In this document: positions 26,264-35,262 of the stretch, one piece after another
Numbering within the stretch: the stretch's first letter is position 1
Layout of the letters: every line of letters starts with the position of its first letter
Assembly (NCBI GenBank): GCA_964396375.1
Contig: CAYNEY010000018.1
Location: forward strand, 1-64,000
Origin: FEN-1139 sp964396375
Lineage (GTDB): Bacteria; Myxococcota_A; Polyangia; Polyangiales; Polyangiaceae
Length of the DNA stretch: 64,000 bases
Reading direction: 5' to 3'
Position numbers and translations under genes: made by a program
Notes under the pieces: generated by a model
Databases searched by the model: none
What the model was told of the DNA's origin: nothing
The model's input: the letters and a program-made list of their open reading frames with translations, nothing else

Positions 26264-28479
26264 GGCAGGCTCACATCGACCGGGCGCCGTGGCGGTGAGG
26301 AGTCACGCAGCGCATCGCGCGCCATCGTGACCTCGATCAGTAGAACCCCGGAACTGTCCCGGACCTCCGTCAGAAGCCGCCGTCGTTGCTCTCTGTTCTC
26401 CGTGGCAGGGGCGCCGACAGCGCGGTAGAATTTAGCCTCGATCTTCTCGAGGGGGGTCTGAGCCTCCCGCTCTAGCTCCTCGAGGGAAAGCTGACCAAGG
26501 AGCCAGCGTCGCAACGCCTCGTTCCAGGTCGAGAGGCCGTCCAGGCGCGCGACCGCCTCCTCGACGGTGCCATCGGAGACGACACCCTCCGCGCGCTCGA
26601 GAAGGTGGAGCCAGAGCGCCGCGTACAGCTGCACCTCGGACTCCATCCGCACTGAGACGATCTCCTCGAGCGCGCGCCGACCGCGAGCCAAGTTCCGCCG
26701 CGACAGGGCGCTCCGGGAGAGTTCGAGCAGGGTGGCACCCGCCTCCCGAGCATCTCCTCCCGCATCGGTGAGCGAACGCGAAAAAGCCCGCTCCGCCCCC
26801 TGATCGTCCCCGTAGAGCTCCAGGATGCGCCCGAGCAGCCGCTCGCTCCGTGCACGCTCGGCACCCGGTGGCAGGGCTCGCCGCGCTGCCGCCGCCGCAC
26901 GCAACGCATCGCCGAGCTCAGCCTCGGCCCGCGGCAGGTCAGCGCAGGCCTCCTCGAGCTCGTAGCCGAGGATCCGACGCTCGATCTCCACGGTCAGGTT
27001 ACGCGCAGTGCGGTTGGCTTCATCACAGCGCAACAGCGCATCGCGAGCAGCCTCGCAATCATTTCTCTGCCGCTCCACCCGAGCCAGTGCAAGGTAGCCT
27101 TCGGGGTCAGGATGAAGCGCGAGCGAACGCAAGTAAGCTCGTCGAGCACGTGCCAGATCCCCACCACCCTGCTCGGTCTCCGCGAGAGAACCCGCAACCC
27201 GAGCCATGGCGCTCGCGAGATCCTTTGATTCGCGACGTGATGAGAGCTTCTCCAGCAGCGGCTCGACGTCGGCCGCGATGCTGCGGCTGGTTTCGAACTC
27301 GCCGAGCTGGGAGGACGCCAGCACCGCGCGGTTCACGATGCCGAGAGCCCAGGCCACATCACCGGGCTCGGTGCTCTCGAGTAGTGGTTTTTCGAGCAGC
27401 GGCACCACCGCCTGCGGCATCGCGTACTCCGTGAGCAAAATCGCCATCGCCCCCGCACCGGCGAGTGATCCCGGCGCGCTCTGCAAGAGCTCAATCGCAG
27501 CCCCAAATGCCGCGGCGCGCGCCAATTCCTCATCGATCGAGATCTCCGGCTGGTGCGTCCTCGTGGCAGATTGGTACAGGCGAAACAGCTCGAGCCACGC
27601 GCTCGGTTGGTCCTCGATCGCGGCCTGTCGCAGTCGTTCCCGGAGCGGATCGGGGACCAACTCCGAGCTGTTCGAGGCCTGAAGGGCGCGGAGCGCTCCT
27701 ACCGGATCACCATCCCGGAGGTACAACCCAACCAGGGTGGCCATACCGAACTGGCGCGCTCGATAGGCCGCGACCGCTTCTTCGCGCTCCTCGGAAGACT
27801 CGGGCACACGCCCCACCAGATCCACGGCCAGCGAGGACTCTATCCAGCGTCGAGTATCCGCGAGCGCCTGACCACGGGTCTCGATGCTGGGTCTGAACAG
27901 CGCATGCCGCACGGCCACGCGTTGCCTTCGCCCCAGCGTCTCAATGGGTCCCACCTTGGGGGCGCTTGCCGCAAATTCGGCGATGTTCCGGAGGTGCTCG
28001 CGGATCTCGGCGACCACGCTCTCTTCCGGCTGGCTCTCGAGCACGAGCTCGTAGGTCCCCTGCGTCGCCCCCTCGTCCCCTACTCGCGCGGTCTCCTCGG
28101 CAGCGAAGAGCAGTACACGCCCCCGACCTGCCCACATCCCCGGACTCACGGTGTCGCTCTTGACCAGCAGCAAGGCTCCTCGAACCGCCGCGAGTGCGGC
28201 GCGAGGTTGACCGAGATCGAGCCAGCGCTCGGCATTCCCGAGCTGCCGCTGCACCAGCCCCGCCCATCGGCGCCGGGCAGGGAGATCGGCGCGGTGATCG
28301 CGGAGCGCTTGCGCCAAGATCTCCCCGAAGCGCTCCGTTTGCACCCGCTCCGGAATGACGGCGGCGCTTTCAACCACCGGCGCTTGTGCCCGCCGCTCGC
28401 CCGCCGCGCCACAACCCGCAAGGAGGGTGAGGAGAAGCCACGGAGCCAGTCTTTCGATTCGCCGCATGCCTTTTAGCAT
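26260..28479 (-). CDS. Large TPR-like lipoprotein of unknown function
   Basis: The 739-residue product has a lipoprotein signal ending in LLAG-C23. The remainder is almost wholly alpha-helical, with degenerate TPR-like repeats (for example GDLARARRAYLRSLALHP and YLALARVERQRNDCEAARDAL). It is probably an envelope scaffold for protein-protein contacts. I recognise no enzymatic domain. Met codons at 28479 and 28467 are both possible starts; the second directly follows AAAAGGC. It diverges from lysC across a 140-base region. Confidence 0.7.
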   Translation of the reverse strand: MLKGMRRIERLAPWLLLTLLAGCGAAGERRAQAPVVESAAVIPERVQTERFGEILAQALRDHRADLPARRRWAGLVQRQLGNAERWLDLGQPRAALAAVRGALLLVKSDTVSPGMWAGRGRVLLFAAEETARVGDEGATQGTYELVLESQPEESVVAEIREHLRNIAEFAASAPKVGPIETLGRRQRVAVRHALFRPSIETRGQALADTRRWIESSLAVDLVGRVPESSEEREEAVAAYRARQFGMATLVGLYLRDGDPVGALRALQASNSSELVPDPLRERLRQAAIEDQPSAWLELFRLYQSATRTHQPEISIDEELARAAAFGAAIELLQSAPGSLAGAGAMAILLTEYAMPQAVVPLLEKPLLESTEPGDVAWALGIVNRAVLASSQLGEFETSRSIAADVEPLLEKLSSRRESKDLASAMARVAGSLAETEQGGGDLARARRAYLRSLALHPDPEGYLALARVERQRNDCEAARDALLRCDEANRTARNLTVEIERRILGYELEEACADLPRAEAELGDALRAAAAARRALPPGAERARSERLLGRILELYGDDQGAERAFSRSLTDAGGDAREAGATLLELSRSALSRRNLARGRRALEEIVSVRMESEVQLYAALWLHLLERAEGVVSDGTVEEAVARLDGLSTWNEALRRWLLGQLSLEELEREAQTPLEKIEAKFYRAVGAPATENREQRRRLLTEVRDSSGVLLIEVTMARDALRDSSPPRRPVDVSLP

Positions 28480-28619
28480 ACACGCGCAGGGAGAGGATTT
28501 CTTCCACGAGGAAAGTGAGGTGGCTGTCTGGCTGAACCGGACTCGGGTTGATGGGGGAACGGGCGACTGCTATGGGGTGGCCTCGGACCTTGGGCCAAAA
28601 CCCGAGAAGGAGCACTCGC

Positions 28620-29951
28620 ATGTCTCGAATCGTCTGCAAATTCGGTGGAACCAGCGTGGCTGATGCAGCGCAGTTCCGACGCGTCCGCGCCATCGTCGAC
28701 GAGGATCCGCGGCGCAGCATCGTGGTGCCGTCGGCGCCCGGCAAGCGGGTGAAGACCGAGGCCAAGATCACCGATCTTCTCTACCTTTGCCACGACATGG
28801 CGATGATGGGCGCCGACTACCAGGCGACCTTCGCGATGATCGCGGATCGCTACCAACAGATCGCAAGTGAACTCGGCGTCGACACAGGCTCGCTGGACCA
28901 GGCCCTCGACACTCTCTCCGGTGACCTGAAGCGCGGTGTGACTCGTGATTATGTAGCCTCCCGAGGGGAACACCTGAACGGGCTTCTGATGGCCGCCTAC
29001 CTCGGCGCAGACTTCGTGGACCCGCGGGATTTCATCATCATCACGCCCTCCGGAGGCGTAGCCAAGGAGACCTACGCGCTGCTTGGTCAGAGGCTCGCCG
29101 ACCCGAGCCGTCGCTACGTGGTGCCTGGCTTCTACGGCCGTGATCAGAAGGGAAATATCAAGACCTTCTCTCGGGGAGGCTCGGATATCTCGGGGGCAAT
29201 CGTGGCCCGCGCAGCAGGCGCCATCCTGTACGAGAACTGGTCTGATGTCTCTGGGCTCTTGATGGCCGATCCGGCGGTGGTGAAAGACCCGCGCCCAATG
29301 GCCGAGGTCTCGTACCGCGAGATCCGTGAGCTGTCGTACATGGGTGCGGCGGTCTTCCACGACGAGGCGATCCTGCCGGTGCGCGAGGCACGGATCCCGA
29401 TCTGTATCAAAAACACCAATGACCCCACACACCCAGGGACTCGAATCGTCCCGGAGCTCAGCTCCTCCGAGTTCAAGGCCACCGAAATCGCGGGGATCGC
29501 CGGCAAGAAGGGCTTCTCGATGATCTGTGTCGAGAAGAGCCTGATGAACAAAGAGATCGGGTTTGCCTATCGATTGCTCGGGATCATGGAGTCGCACAAG
29601 ATCAGCGTCGAGCACTGTCCGTCAGGCATCGATGGGATGAACGTGATCGTGGAGAGCCGGTCGCTCGGTGAAAAAGCCGGGGATGTCCTGGAGGAGATCC
29701 GCCGTATCTTGCAACCCGACAGCGTGACTCTGGAGGAGGAACTAGCCCTGGTCGCGGTGGTGGGCGAGGGGATGAGCAACTCGATCGGCATCGCCGCCAA
29801 GGTGTTTTTGGCCCTGCGTGACGCAAACGTCAACGTGCGCGTCATCAATCAAGGGGCCTCGGAGCTCAACATCATCATCGGCGTGAATCCCAATGACTTC
29901 GAGCGCGCTGTCCAGTGCCTGTACCAGGCCTTCGTGAAGGCCCCCGAATGA
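28620..29951 (+). CDS. lysC: Aspartate kinase, monofunctional with tandem ACT domains
   Basis: Aspartokinase phosphorylates aspartate, the first step to lysine, threonine, methionine and diaminopimelate for peptidoglycan. The 443-residue product has KFGGTSVADA at the N-terminus, TFSRGGSDISGA for substrate and nucleotide binding and two C-terminal ACT domains (about 295-443) for feedback control. The size matches the LysC (AKIII) type without a homoserine dehydrogenase fusion. The ATG at 28620 follows GAGAAGGAG. It overlaps rpiA by four bases (ATGA), an unusual pairing. Confidence 0.94.
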   Translation: MSRIVCKFGGTSVADAAQFRRVRAIVDEDPRRSIVVPSAPGKRVKTEAKITDLLYLCHDMAMMGADYQATFAMIADRYQQIASELGVDTGSLDQALDTLSGDLKRGVTRDYVASRGEHLNGLLMAAYLGADFVDPRDFIIITPSGGVAKETYALLGQRLADPSRRYVVPGFYGRDQKGNIKTFSRGGSDISGAIVARAAGAILYENWSDVSGLLMADPAVVKDPRPMAEVSYREIRELSYMGAAVFHDEAILPVREARIPICIKNTNDPTHPGTRIVPELSSSEFKATEIAGIAGKKGFSMICVEKSLMNKEIGFAYRLLGIMESHKISVEHCPSGIDGMNVIVESRSLGEKAGDVLEEIRRILQPDSVTLEEELALVAVVGEGMSNSIGIAAKVFLALRDANVNVRVINQGASELNIIIGVNPNDFERAVQCLYQAFVKAPE

Positions 29952-30643
29952 GCAAGACCGATGCCAAACGGCGAGCGGTGCGTGAGGCCTTGGCGTTCCT
30001 TCCGGACCAGGGCACGATCGGGCTCGGAACAGGGTCCACGGCTTCGCTCTTCATCGAGGGTGTGGCTGAGGCGATCCGCAACGGCAAGAGGCTGATCGGA
30101 GTCCCAACCAGTGAGGCCAGCCGCATGCTCGCACAGAGCCTGGGTATCCCTCTGCTCGACCCGGAGGGTCCCTGGGAACTCGATCTGTGCGTCGATGGCG
30201 CCGATGAGGTGAGTGAGACGCTCGACTTGATCAAGGGGGGCGGAGGCTGCCACCTGCGCGAGAAGATCGTCAATCACTCCGCCGCGGTCAACGTGATCGT
30301 GGTCGACGACTCGAAGATGAGCCGCTTTCTCGGAGAGCGGTTCCCGGTACCGATTGAAGTCATGCCTTTCGGACATGCCTCGACCGCACGGCACCTCTGT
30401 CGGATCGGGCAGGTCAAACTGCGACTCCGCGACCGGGTGCCGTGGCTCACCGACACCGGCAATGTCATCTACGATCTTTCGGTGGGTCCCATCACGGATC
30501 CGCGGCAGCTCGATCGTGACCTGCGCGGCATCCCGGGTGTGGTCGAGACAGGCCTGTTCGTCGGAAGGGCAGACGTGGTGGTCGTGGCGGGCAACTCAGA
30601 GGTACGCCGCCTCACCCGAACCCCGGCGCGCGGGCGGGGCTAG
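29948..30643 (+). CDS. rpiA: Ribose-5-phosphate isomerase A
   Basis: This enzyme interconverts ribose-5-phosphate and ribulose-5-phosphate in the pentose phosphate pathway. The 231-residue product has LGTGSTASLFIE, the catalytic DGADEV region and KGGGGCHLREKI, all classical RpiA signatures. The length is normal. Its ATG lies inside the end of lysC (ATGA), so translation is coupled. The two pathways are not directly linked; the pairing may serve balanced biosynthesis or simply reflect compaction. Confidence 0.94.
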   Translation: MSKTDAKRRAVREALAFLPDQGTIGLGTGSTASLFIEGVAEAIRNGKRLIGVPTSEASRMLAQSLGIPLLDPEGPWELDLCVDGADEVSETLDLIKGGGGCHLREKIVNHSAAVNVIVVDDSKMSRFLGERFPVPIEVMPFGHASTARHLCRIGQVKLRLRDRVPWLTDTGNVIYDLSVGPITDPRQLDRDLRGIPGVVETGLFVGRADVVVVAGNSEVRRLTRTPARGRG

Positions 30644-30785
30644 GCGGCCTGGTCTTCCGGGCCCCCAAGCCTTGGCCTGAGGGCCGGCTCCGCGGCATTC
30701 GATTGACTTCCCGAAGGCCGGAAACGATAGTAGGCGGATGATCCGGCAGAGCCTGCCGGATCGCGCCATCTTTTCTCGAGGACTC

Positions 30786-31559
30786 GTGTCGCATCCCCTC
30801 CGCATCGAGGTCGCCGGTCAAACCGACGTAGGTCGAAAGCGCAACCACAACGAGGATAATTTCTCGATCCTCCCCGATTTCGGCCTTTATATCGTGGCGG
30901 ACGGGATGGGTGGCCACGCTTCCGGCGAGGTGGCTTCCAAGATGGCCATCGACACCCTGCAGGAGTTCTTCGCAGCCACCGCCGATGATCCGGAACGGAC
31001 CTGGCCCTACAAGATGGATCGGTCACGCGGCTATGAAGAAAATCGCCTGATCACTGGCATCAAGCTGTGCAATCTGCGGATCTTCGAACAAGCACAGCGG
31101 AACACTCGCCAGCGCGGAATGGGAACTACCGTGGCATCCATGTTCGCGGTCCAAGACGGCTACTACGTCGCCCATGTGGGCGACAGCCGCTGCTACCGCA
31201 TCCGCGATCACCGCATCGAGCAGCTCACAGAAGACCACTCGCTGCTCAATGATTACAAGAAAATGAAGCGATTGACCGAAGAGGAGATCGCGAACTTTCC
31301 CCACAAGAACGTGATCGTGCGCGCACTCGGGATGAAGGATACGGTCAAGGTTGATACTCGATTCGAGCAACCGCAACCGGGGGATATCATCCTTCTGTGC
31401 AGCGACGGTTTGTCTGGACCGCTCTCCGACGAGCAAATCTGCGAGATCGCAGCCGGCCAAGACAATCTAGCTCAGATAGCCGAGCGTCTGATCGGCTCCG
31501 CCAACGACAACGGTGGACCCGACAACATCACCTGTGTGGTGGCGCGCTGGGTGGTGTGA
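30786..31559 (+). CDS. PP2C-type Ser/Thr phosphatase
   Basis: The 257-residue cytoplasmic protein has the bacterial PP2C (Stp/PrpC) motifs: NHNEDNF (metal-binding Asp), VADGMGGHASGE, GTTVAS, HVGDSRCYRI, LCSDGLSG and GGPDNITCV. Metal-dependent phosphatases of this type reverse Hanks-type kinases, several of which are encoded in this window, though none is adjacent. The GTG at 30786 sits five bases after GAGGA and is preferred over the upstream ATG at 30738. Its last 32 bases overlap the convergent membrane-protein gene. Confidence 0.9.
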   Translation: MSHPLRIEVAGQTDVGRKRNHNEDNFSILPDFGLYIVADGMGGHASGEVASKMAIDTLQEFFAATADDPERTWPYKMDRSRGYEENRLITGIKLCNLRIFEQAQRNTRQRGMGTTVASMFAVQDGYYVAHVGDSRCYRIRDHRIEQLTEDHSLLNDYKKMKRLTEEEIANFPHKNVIVRALGMKDTVKVDTRFEQPQPGDIILLCSDGLSGPLSDEQICEIAAGQDNLAQIAERLIGSANDNGGPDNITCVVARWVV

Positions 31560-31911
31560 CTGGAGCTGGGACCCTGAGCGGCGCCACAACCTGAACCGGC
31601 GGTGGGTCGACGCGCACCGGCTGCGGGTTACCGCGAAACGGGTAGAGGACGAAGAAGGTCACCAACACGAAGGCCAACATGGCCAAGCTGGTGATGAGAT
31701 AGGTGGACACGGGCGGATGCCGTACCGTACTCCACCCATCATCGAAGAACTTGCCCTGACTTCGCTGTCGGATCTTCTCCTGAACTCCAGGCAAGACATC
31801 CACAGGGTCGACCCGTTCACGATCGAGCGCGTCCTCGAGGAACGCCCGCAGACGGCGCTGCTCCAGCTCGCTCAACTCTCGATCGGGAGGCGGTGATTGG
31901 TCGGTCGTCAT
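31528..31911 (-). CDS. Small single-pass membrane protein coupled to ECF sigma factor, candidate anti-sigma
   Basis: The 127-residue product has an acidic, charged N-terminal half, one membrane helix (about 69-92, LITSLAMLAFVLVTFFVLYPF) and a short Pro/Val-rich tail outside. Its start codon overlaps the stop of the ECF sigma gene (ATGA), an arrangement typical of sigma/anti-sigma pairs. The N-terminal half lacks the His-Cys-Cys zinc motif of ZAS anti-sigma factors, so the family is not certain. Function is inferred from position and topology only. Confidence 0.65.
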   Translation of the reverse strand: MTTDQSPPPDRELSELEQRRLRAFLEDALDRERVDPVDVLPGVQEKIRQRSQGKFFDDGWSTVRHPPVSTYLITSLAMLAFVLVTFFVLYPFRGNPQPVRVDPPPVQVVAPLRVPAPVTPPSAPPHR

Positions 31912-32516
31912 GCGATCTTCTCTCCCAGAGCCCGCTCCACCAACTCCTTCAACATGGCGCGTGAGCGATGGATCCTACTTTTGACCGTGCCCTCTGGCTG
32001 TCCGGTGATCTCGGCAATTTCCTCGTAGCTCAGGTTCTCGATGTCACGCAGCACCAACGCCTCCCGAAAGTCCGACTCGAGACGAGCGATGCACTCGCGC
32101 ACAATCACCTCTACCTGAAGCCCTTCTACCATGTGGTCAGGGCGACTAACATCGCCGGCGGTGACCCCATGGGCCCGGTGCAGAGGCTCGCGCTCAGCGA
32201 TGGAATCCAATGCATCTTGCTCGCCGTCGTGGCGGCGCGAGAGGTACTTGGAGCGATTGCGGCAGAGGTTGGTGGCGATCCGGTAGATCCACGTGTGAAG
32301 CTTACTCTCACCCCGGAACTGTCCTATTGCCTTGAAGACCTGGACGAAGACCTCTTGGGCCATGTCCTCGGCCTCATCACGGCGCGCCAGCATGCGTAAC
32401 ACCAAACGGTACACACGCGGACCGTAGGTCTCGACCAATTCGTTGAAGGCCCGTTCATCCCGCTCCTTGAGTCGCAGGATGAAGCGCTCCTCACTCTTGT
32501 CGTCAGCGAAACCCAC
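31908..32516 (-). CDS. ECF-type RNA polymerase sigma factor
   Basis: The 202-residue product has sigma region 2 (FNELVETYGPRVYRLVLRML, then DEAEDMAQEVFVQVFKAI and TWIYRIATNLCRN) and region 4 (LSYEEIAEITGQPEGTVKSRIHRSRAML), with no regions 1 or 3, as in the RpoE-like ECF group. It redirects RNA polymerase to stress or envelope promoters. The region between the two domains (about 95-130) is longer than average. Its regulon is unknown. Control is probably through the coupled membrane protein downstream. Confidence 0.92.
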   Translation of the reverse strand: MGFADDKSEERFILRLKERDERAFNELVETYGPRVYRLVLRMLARRDEAEDMAQEVFVQVFKAIGQFRGESKLHTWIYRIATNLCRNRSKYLSRRHDGEQDALDSIAEREPLHRAHGVTAGDVSRPDHMVEGLQVEVIVRECIARLESDFREALVLRDIENLSYEEIAEITGQPEGTVKSRIHRSRAMLKELVERALGEKIA

Positions 32517-32597
32517 GGCCTCCTACGCTACCTTGAATCGGCAGAAGCTCCGTCGACAATGGACAGCCGCACGAACGCAAAAGTTTCCGAGGAACGG

Positions 32598-32668
32598 TTC
32601 CGGCACATGGATTCGAACCATGATTCAAGGATCCAAAGTCCTTTGTCCTGCCATTAGACTATGCCGGA
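32598..32668 (-). tRNA. tRNA-Gln (anticodon TTG)
   Basis: The reverse complement folds as a complete cloverleaf of 71 bases: acceptor TCCGGCA/TGCCGGA, D arm GTCT...GGAC, anticodon stem AAGGA/TCCTT with loop CTTTGGA, and T arm CATGG TTCGAAT CCATG. The loop gives anticodon TTG, reading CAA (Gln). The full CCA end is not encoded (discriminator A, then CCG). It lies between the ECF sigma gene and hemY on the same strand. Confidence 0.93.
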
Positions 32669-32704
32669 GTAGGCGGGCCGGGGCAGTCTAGCAAACCGAA
32701 CCCA

Positions 32705-34192
32705 CTAGACCATGCTGGACATGTCCGAAGTGCCTCCCTCCAGCCTTGCCAGCAGACTCTGAGCGGCCGAGCGTCCTGCCGCAGCGCAGTCGGAGATCCC
32801 TACGCTGCCGTATCCCGAGCCCGCCAGGAACAGCCCCGGCAACTGAGCCAGTCGGCCAAAGATCCGCTCCACGCGGGCCTGGTGACCCACCTTGGGCTGC
32901 GCATTGGCCTTCGGCCACCGGTAGACTCGGGCGAACTCGGGCATCATGGGGCGCCGATGCAAACGACCAAGCTCGACTTCGGCGATGTGAATGAGTTCCG
33001 CGTCGGATGCCGTCTCGATCAGAGAGGGCTCACGGGCTCCACCCAAGAAGACTCGGAGAAGAATCAAGTCCGGAGGCGCGCGCCCCTGCCATTTGGTCGA
33101 CACGTAGGTGCAGGCGAGCAGCCTGCCCTCGGACTGCGGCACGACGAAACCTGAACTCTGCGCTGCCTCCGGCAACGCGGCGCGCGAAAAGGCCAGGAAC
33201 ACCGTAGCCGTGGAACCGTACTCGATACCGGACAGCTCTTCCCGCAGCCAAGGATCACAAATGAACTGTGCGGCGGCGTGGGCCGGCAACGCTCCGATGA
33301 TGCCATCGACTGTGAGTACTTCCCCAGTGCAGAGGGTCGCCAGAAAGCCACCAGGGCTGTGGGGCCTACACTCGACGAGCCGCGCGCCAAACCGCAATGC
33401 ATCGAAGCGCGCTTTGGCACCGAGGGCCTGAACCAAGGTTCCGAGGCCACTCCGCAAAGTGAGAAATGGACTTTTGCCCTGGCTCGGTGCACGACGCATC
33501 CAACCGAGAATCGGTCCGAGACCGACTTGCGCGCCCGGCTGCGGCGCGTTCTTGCTTCGCTCTCGCTCCAAGGCAAAGACCGCCGCAATCAGGCTTCCGT
33601 ACCGCTCCTCCATCGCCACTAGCTGGGGAAACGTGGCACGGATCGACAGCTCCTCGATGTCGCCGGCGAAGATCCCTCCGAGCAGCGGTCCTGCCACGCG
33701 AAACGTGACCTCGGAACCGAAGTGCCGCAGAAAAAAGCTTGCCACCGTCTCGTCTTCACACGACGAAGGACGGCGCCTTTGGCCGAGATCGGCGAGCGCC
33801 CGAAGCTTTCCGAAACTGGTAACCAACGGAGTTCTGATCAACGGACCGAGACGGGTCGGGATCCCGAGCACCATACCCCCCGGAAGAGGCGCGATGCGAC
33901 CGCGGTACACCACCCCAACCTCACGCGCAGCATCCGCCGGAGCGACCAGCTCATGGGCTAGGCCAAGCGCTTCGCACAGACGTTGTGCCTCGGGCTTGGT
34001 CCGCAAGAAGGAGTCAGGGCCGGCGTCGATCAAGAACCCATCTTGATGCTCGGTGATGATGTTCCCACCAAACGCACCCCGAGGGTCAACCCCGATGATG
34101 GTCAGCTGAGGCCGGGTCTTCCTAAGCTCATAGGCGGCCGCCAACCCCGTCACTCCCAGGCCAGCTATCAACACGGTGTGCTGCGCGCTCAC
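32705..34192 (-). CDS. hemY: Oxygen-dependent protoporphyrinogen oxidase
   Basis: This FAD enzyme oxidises protoporphyrinogen IX to protoporphyrin IX, the penultimate step of heme synthesis. The 495-residue product has an N-terminal FAD motif GLGVTGLAAAYEL (about 11-23), RGAFGGNIITEHQDGFLIDAGPD split over the usual GG-dimer and RD region, and a C-terminal SGYGSVGISDC typical of HemY-type amine oxidase folds. Its start overlaps the hemE stop by four bases. Oxygen-dependent HemY suggests aerobic heme synthesis. Confidence 0.92.
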   Translation of the reverse strand: MSAQHTVLIAGLGVTGLAAAYELRKTRPQLTIIGVDPRGAFGGNIITEHQDGFLIDAGPDSFLRTKPEAQRLCEALGLAHELVAPADAAREVGVVYRGRIAPLPGGMVLGIPTRLGPLIRTPLVTSFGKLRALADLGQRRRPSSCEDETVASFFLRHFGSEVTFRVAGPLLGGIFAGDIEELSIRATFPQLVAMEERYGSLIAAVFALERERSKNAPQPGAQVGLGPILGWMRRAPSQGKSPFLTLRSGLGTLVQALGAKARFDALRFGARLVECRPHSPGGFLATLCTGEVLTVDGIIGALPAHAAAQFICDPWLREELSGIEYGSTATVFLAFSRAALPEAAQSSGFVVPQSEGRLLACTYVSTKWQGRAPPDLILLRVFLGGAREPSLIETASDAELIHIAEVELGRLHRRPMMPEFARVYRWPKANAQPKVGHQARVERIFGRLAQLPGLFLAGSGYGSVGISDCAAAGRSAAQSLLARLEGGTSDMSSMV

Positions 34193-35262
34193 CGGCGACT
34201 CTCTTCATGGACGCGATCCACAGCCCAAGCCACCTGGTTCGGATCGGTCTCCGGAACGATACCATGCCCAACGTTGAAGATGTGCGCCTGGGCCGCGCGA
34301 CCACGCTCGATCACGTCACGGATCCGTTCGAGAAGGATCGGTCGAGGTGCGAGCAGACTCACCGGATCGAGGTTGCCTTGAACTACGCTGTGAGGAGCAA
34401 GACGAGCAATCGCCTCGTCCAACGGCGTACGAAAATCGACCCCAATCACCGAACCACCCGCGCTCTGCTGGAGAGGAAGCAGCAGCTGGGTGCCGGTTCC
34501 GAAATGAATCAGCGGAACGCCCGTCCCTGCCAAACGCTGACAGAGCGGTGCCGTGTGCGGCAAGACGAACCTTTGATAGTCAGCCGGGGAAAGCACACCA
34601 ACCCAAGAATCAAAGAGCTGGACCGCATCCACCCCGGCGGCGATCTGCGCGAAAAGGAAGCGCTCGACTACCTGGGCTAGCTTCGCGAGGAGTTGGTGCC
34701 AGAGTTCGGGCTCGGCCAGCATCATGCGGCGGGTCTTCTGGAGGTGGCTGCTCTTACCCCCTTCGAGCAGGTAGCTCGCGAGCGTAAACGGCGCCCCCGC
34801 GAAGCCGATCAACGGCAGGCGAGCACCAAGCTCAGCTTTGACCAGACGGATCGCCGCAAGCACAAAGCCGAGATCCTCCTCGGGCTCGATCACCCGAAGC
34901 CGCTCCACATCAGCGGCGCTCTCCACCGGCCGGTGCACGATGGGGCCCTCGCCTTTCGCGAACTCGAAGGGTGCACCCATCGGCTCGAAAGGAAGCAGCA
35001 AGTCGGCGAACAGGATGGCCGCGTCGACGTCGAAGGCCCGAACGGGCTGGAGCGTAACCTCGGTCGCGAGTTCGGGGTTCCGGCACAACTCGAGGAGCGA
35101 GTACCGGGCGCGAAGAGCCCGGTACTCCTTCATGTAGCGCCCCGCTTGCCGCATGAACCAGACAGGCGCACAATCCGTGGGTTGCCCGGCACAGGCCCGG
35201 AGAAACCGGCTGGTGGCAACAAGCTTGGTCGAGTCTTCGGGCATTTTGCGGTGGTCGGTCAT
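34189..35262 (-). CDS. hemE: Uroporphyrinogen decarboxylase
   Basis: This enzyme converts uroporphyrinogen III to coproporphyrinogen III. The 357-residue product has the N-terminal signature PVWFMRQAGRYMKEYR with the catalytic-site Arg residues, FADLLLPFEPMG (catalytic Asp), IGFAGAPFTLASYL, a GVDFRTPLDEA core motif and GHGIVPETDPNQV near the end. Length and motifs are normal for HemE. It is the middle of an overlapped operon: its start overlaps the ccmE stop by ATGA and its stop overlaps the hemY start. Confidence 0.95.
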   Translation of the reverse strand: MTDHRKMPEDSTKLVATSRFLRACAGQPTDCAPVWFMRQAGRYMKEYRALRARYSLLELCRNPELATEVTLQPVRAFDVDAAILFADLLLPFEPMGAPFEFAKGEGPIVHRPVESAADVERLRVIEPEEDLGFVLAAIRLVKAELGARLPLIGFAGAPFTLASYLLEGGKSSHLQKTRRMMLAEPELWHQLLAKLAQVVERFLFAQIAAGVDAVQLFDSWVGVLSPADYQRFVLPHTAPLCQRLAGTGVPLIHFGTGTQLLLPLQQSAGGSVIGVDFRTPLDEAIARLAPHSVVQGNLDPVSLLAPRPILLERIRDVIERGRAAQAHIFNVGHGIVPETDPNQVAWAVDRVHEESRR

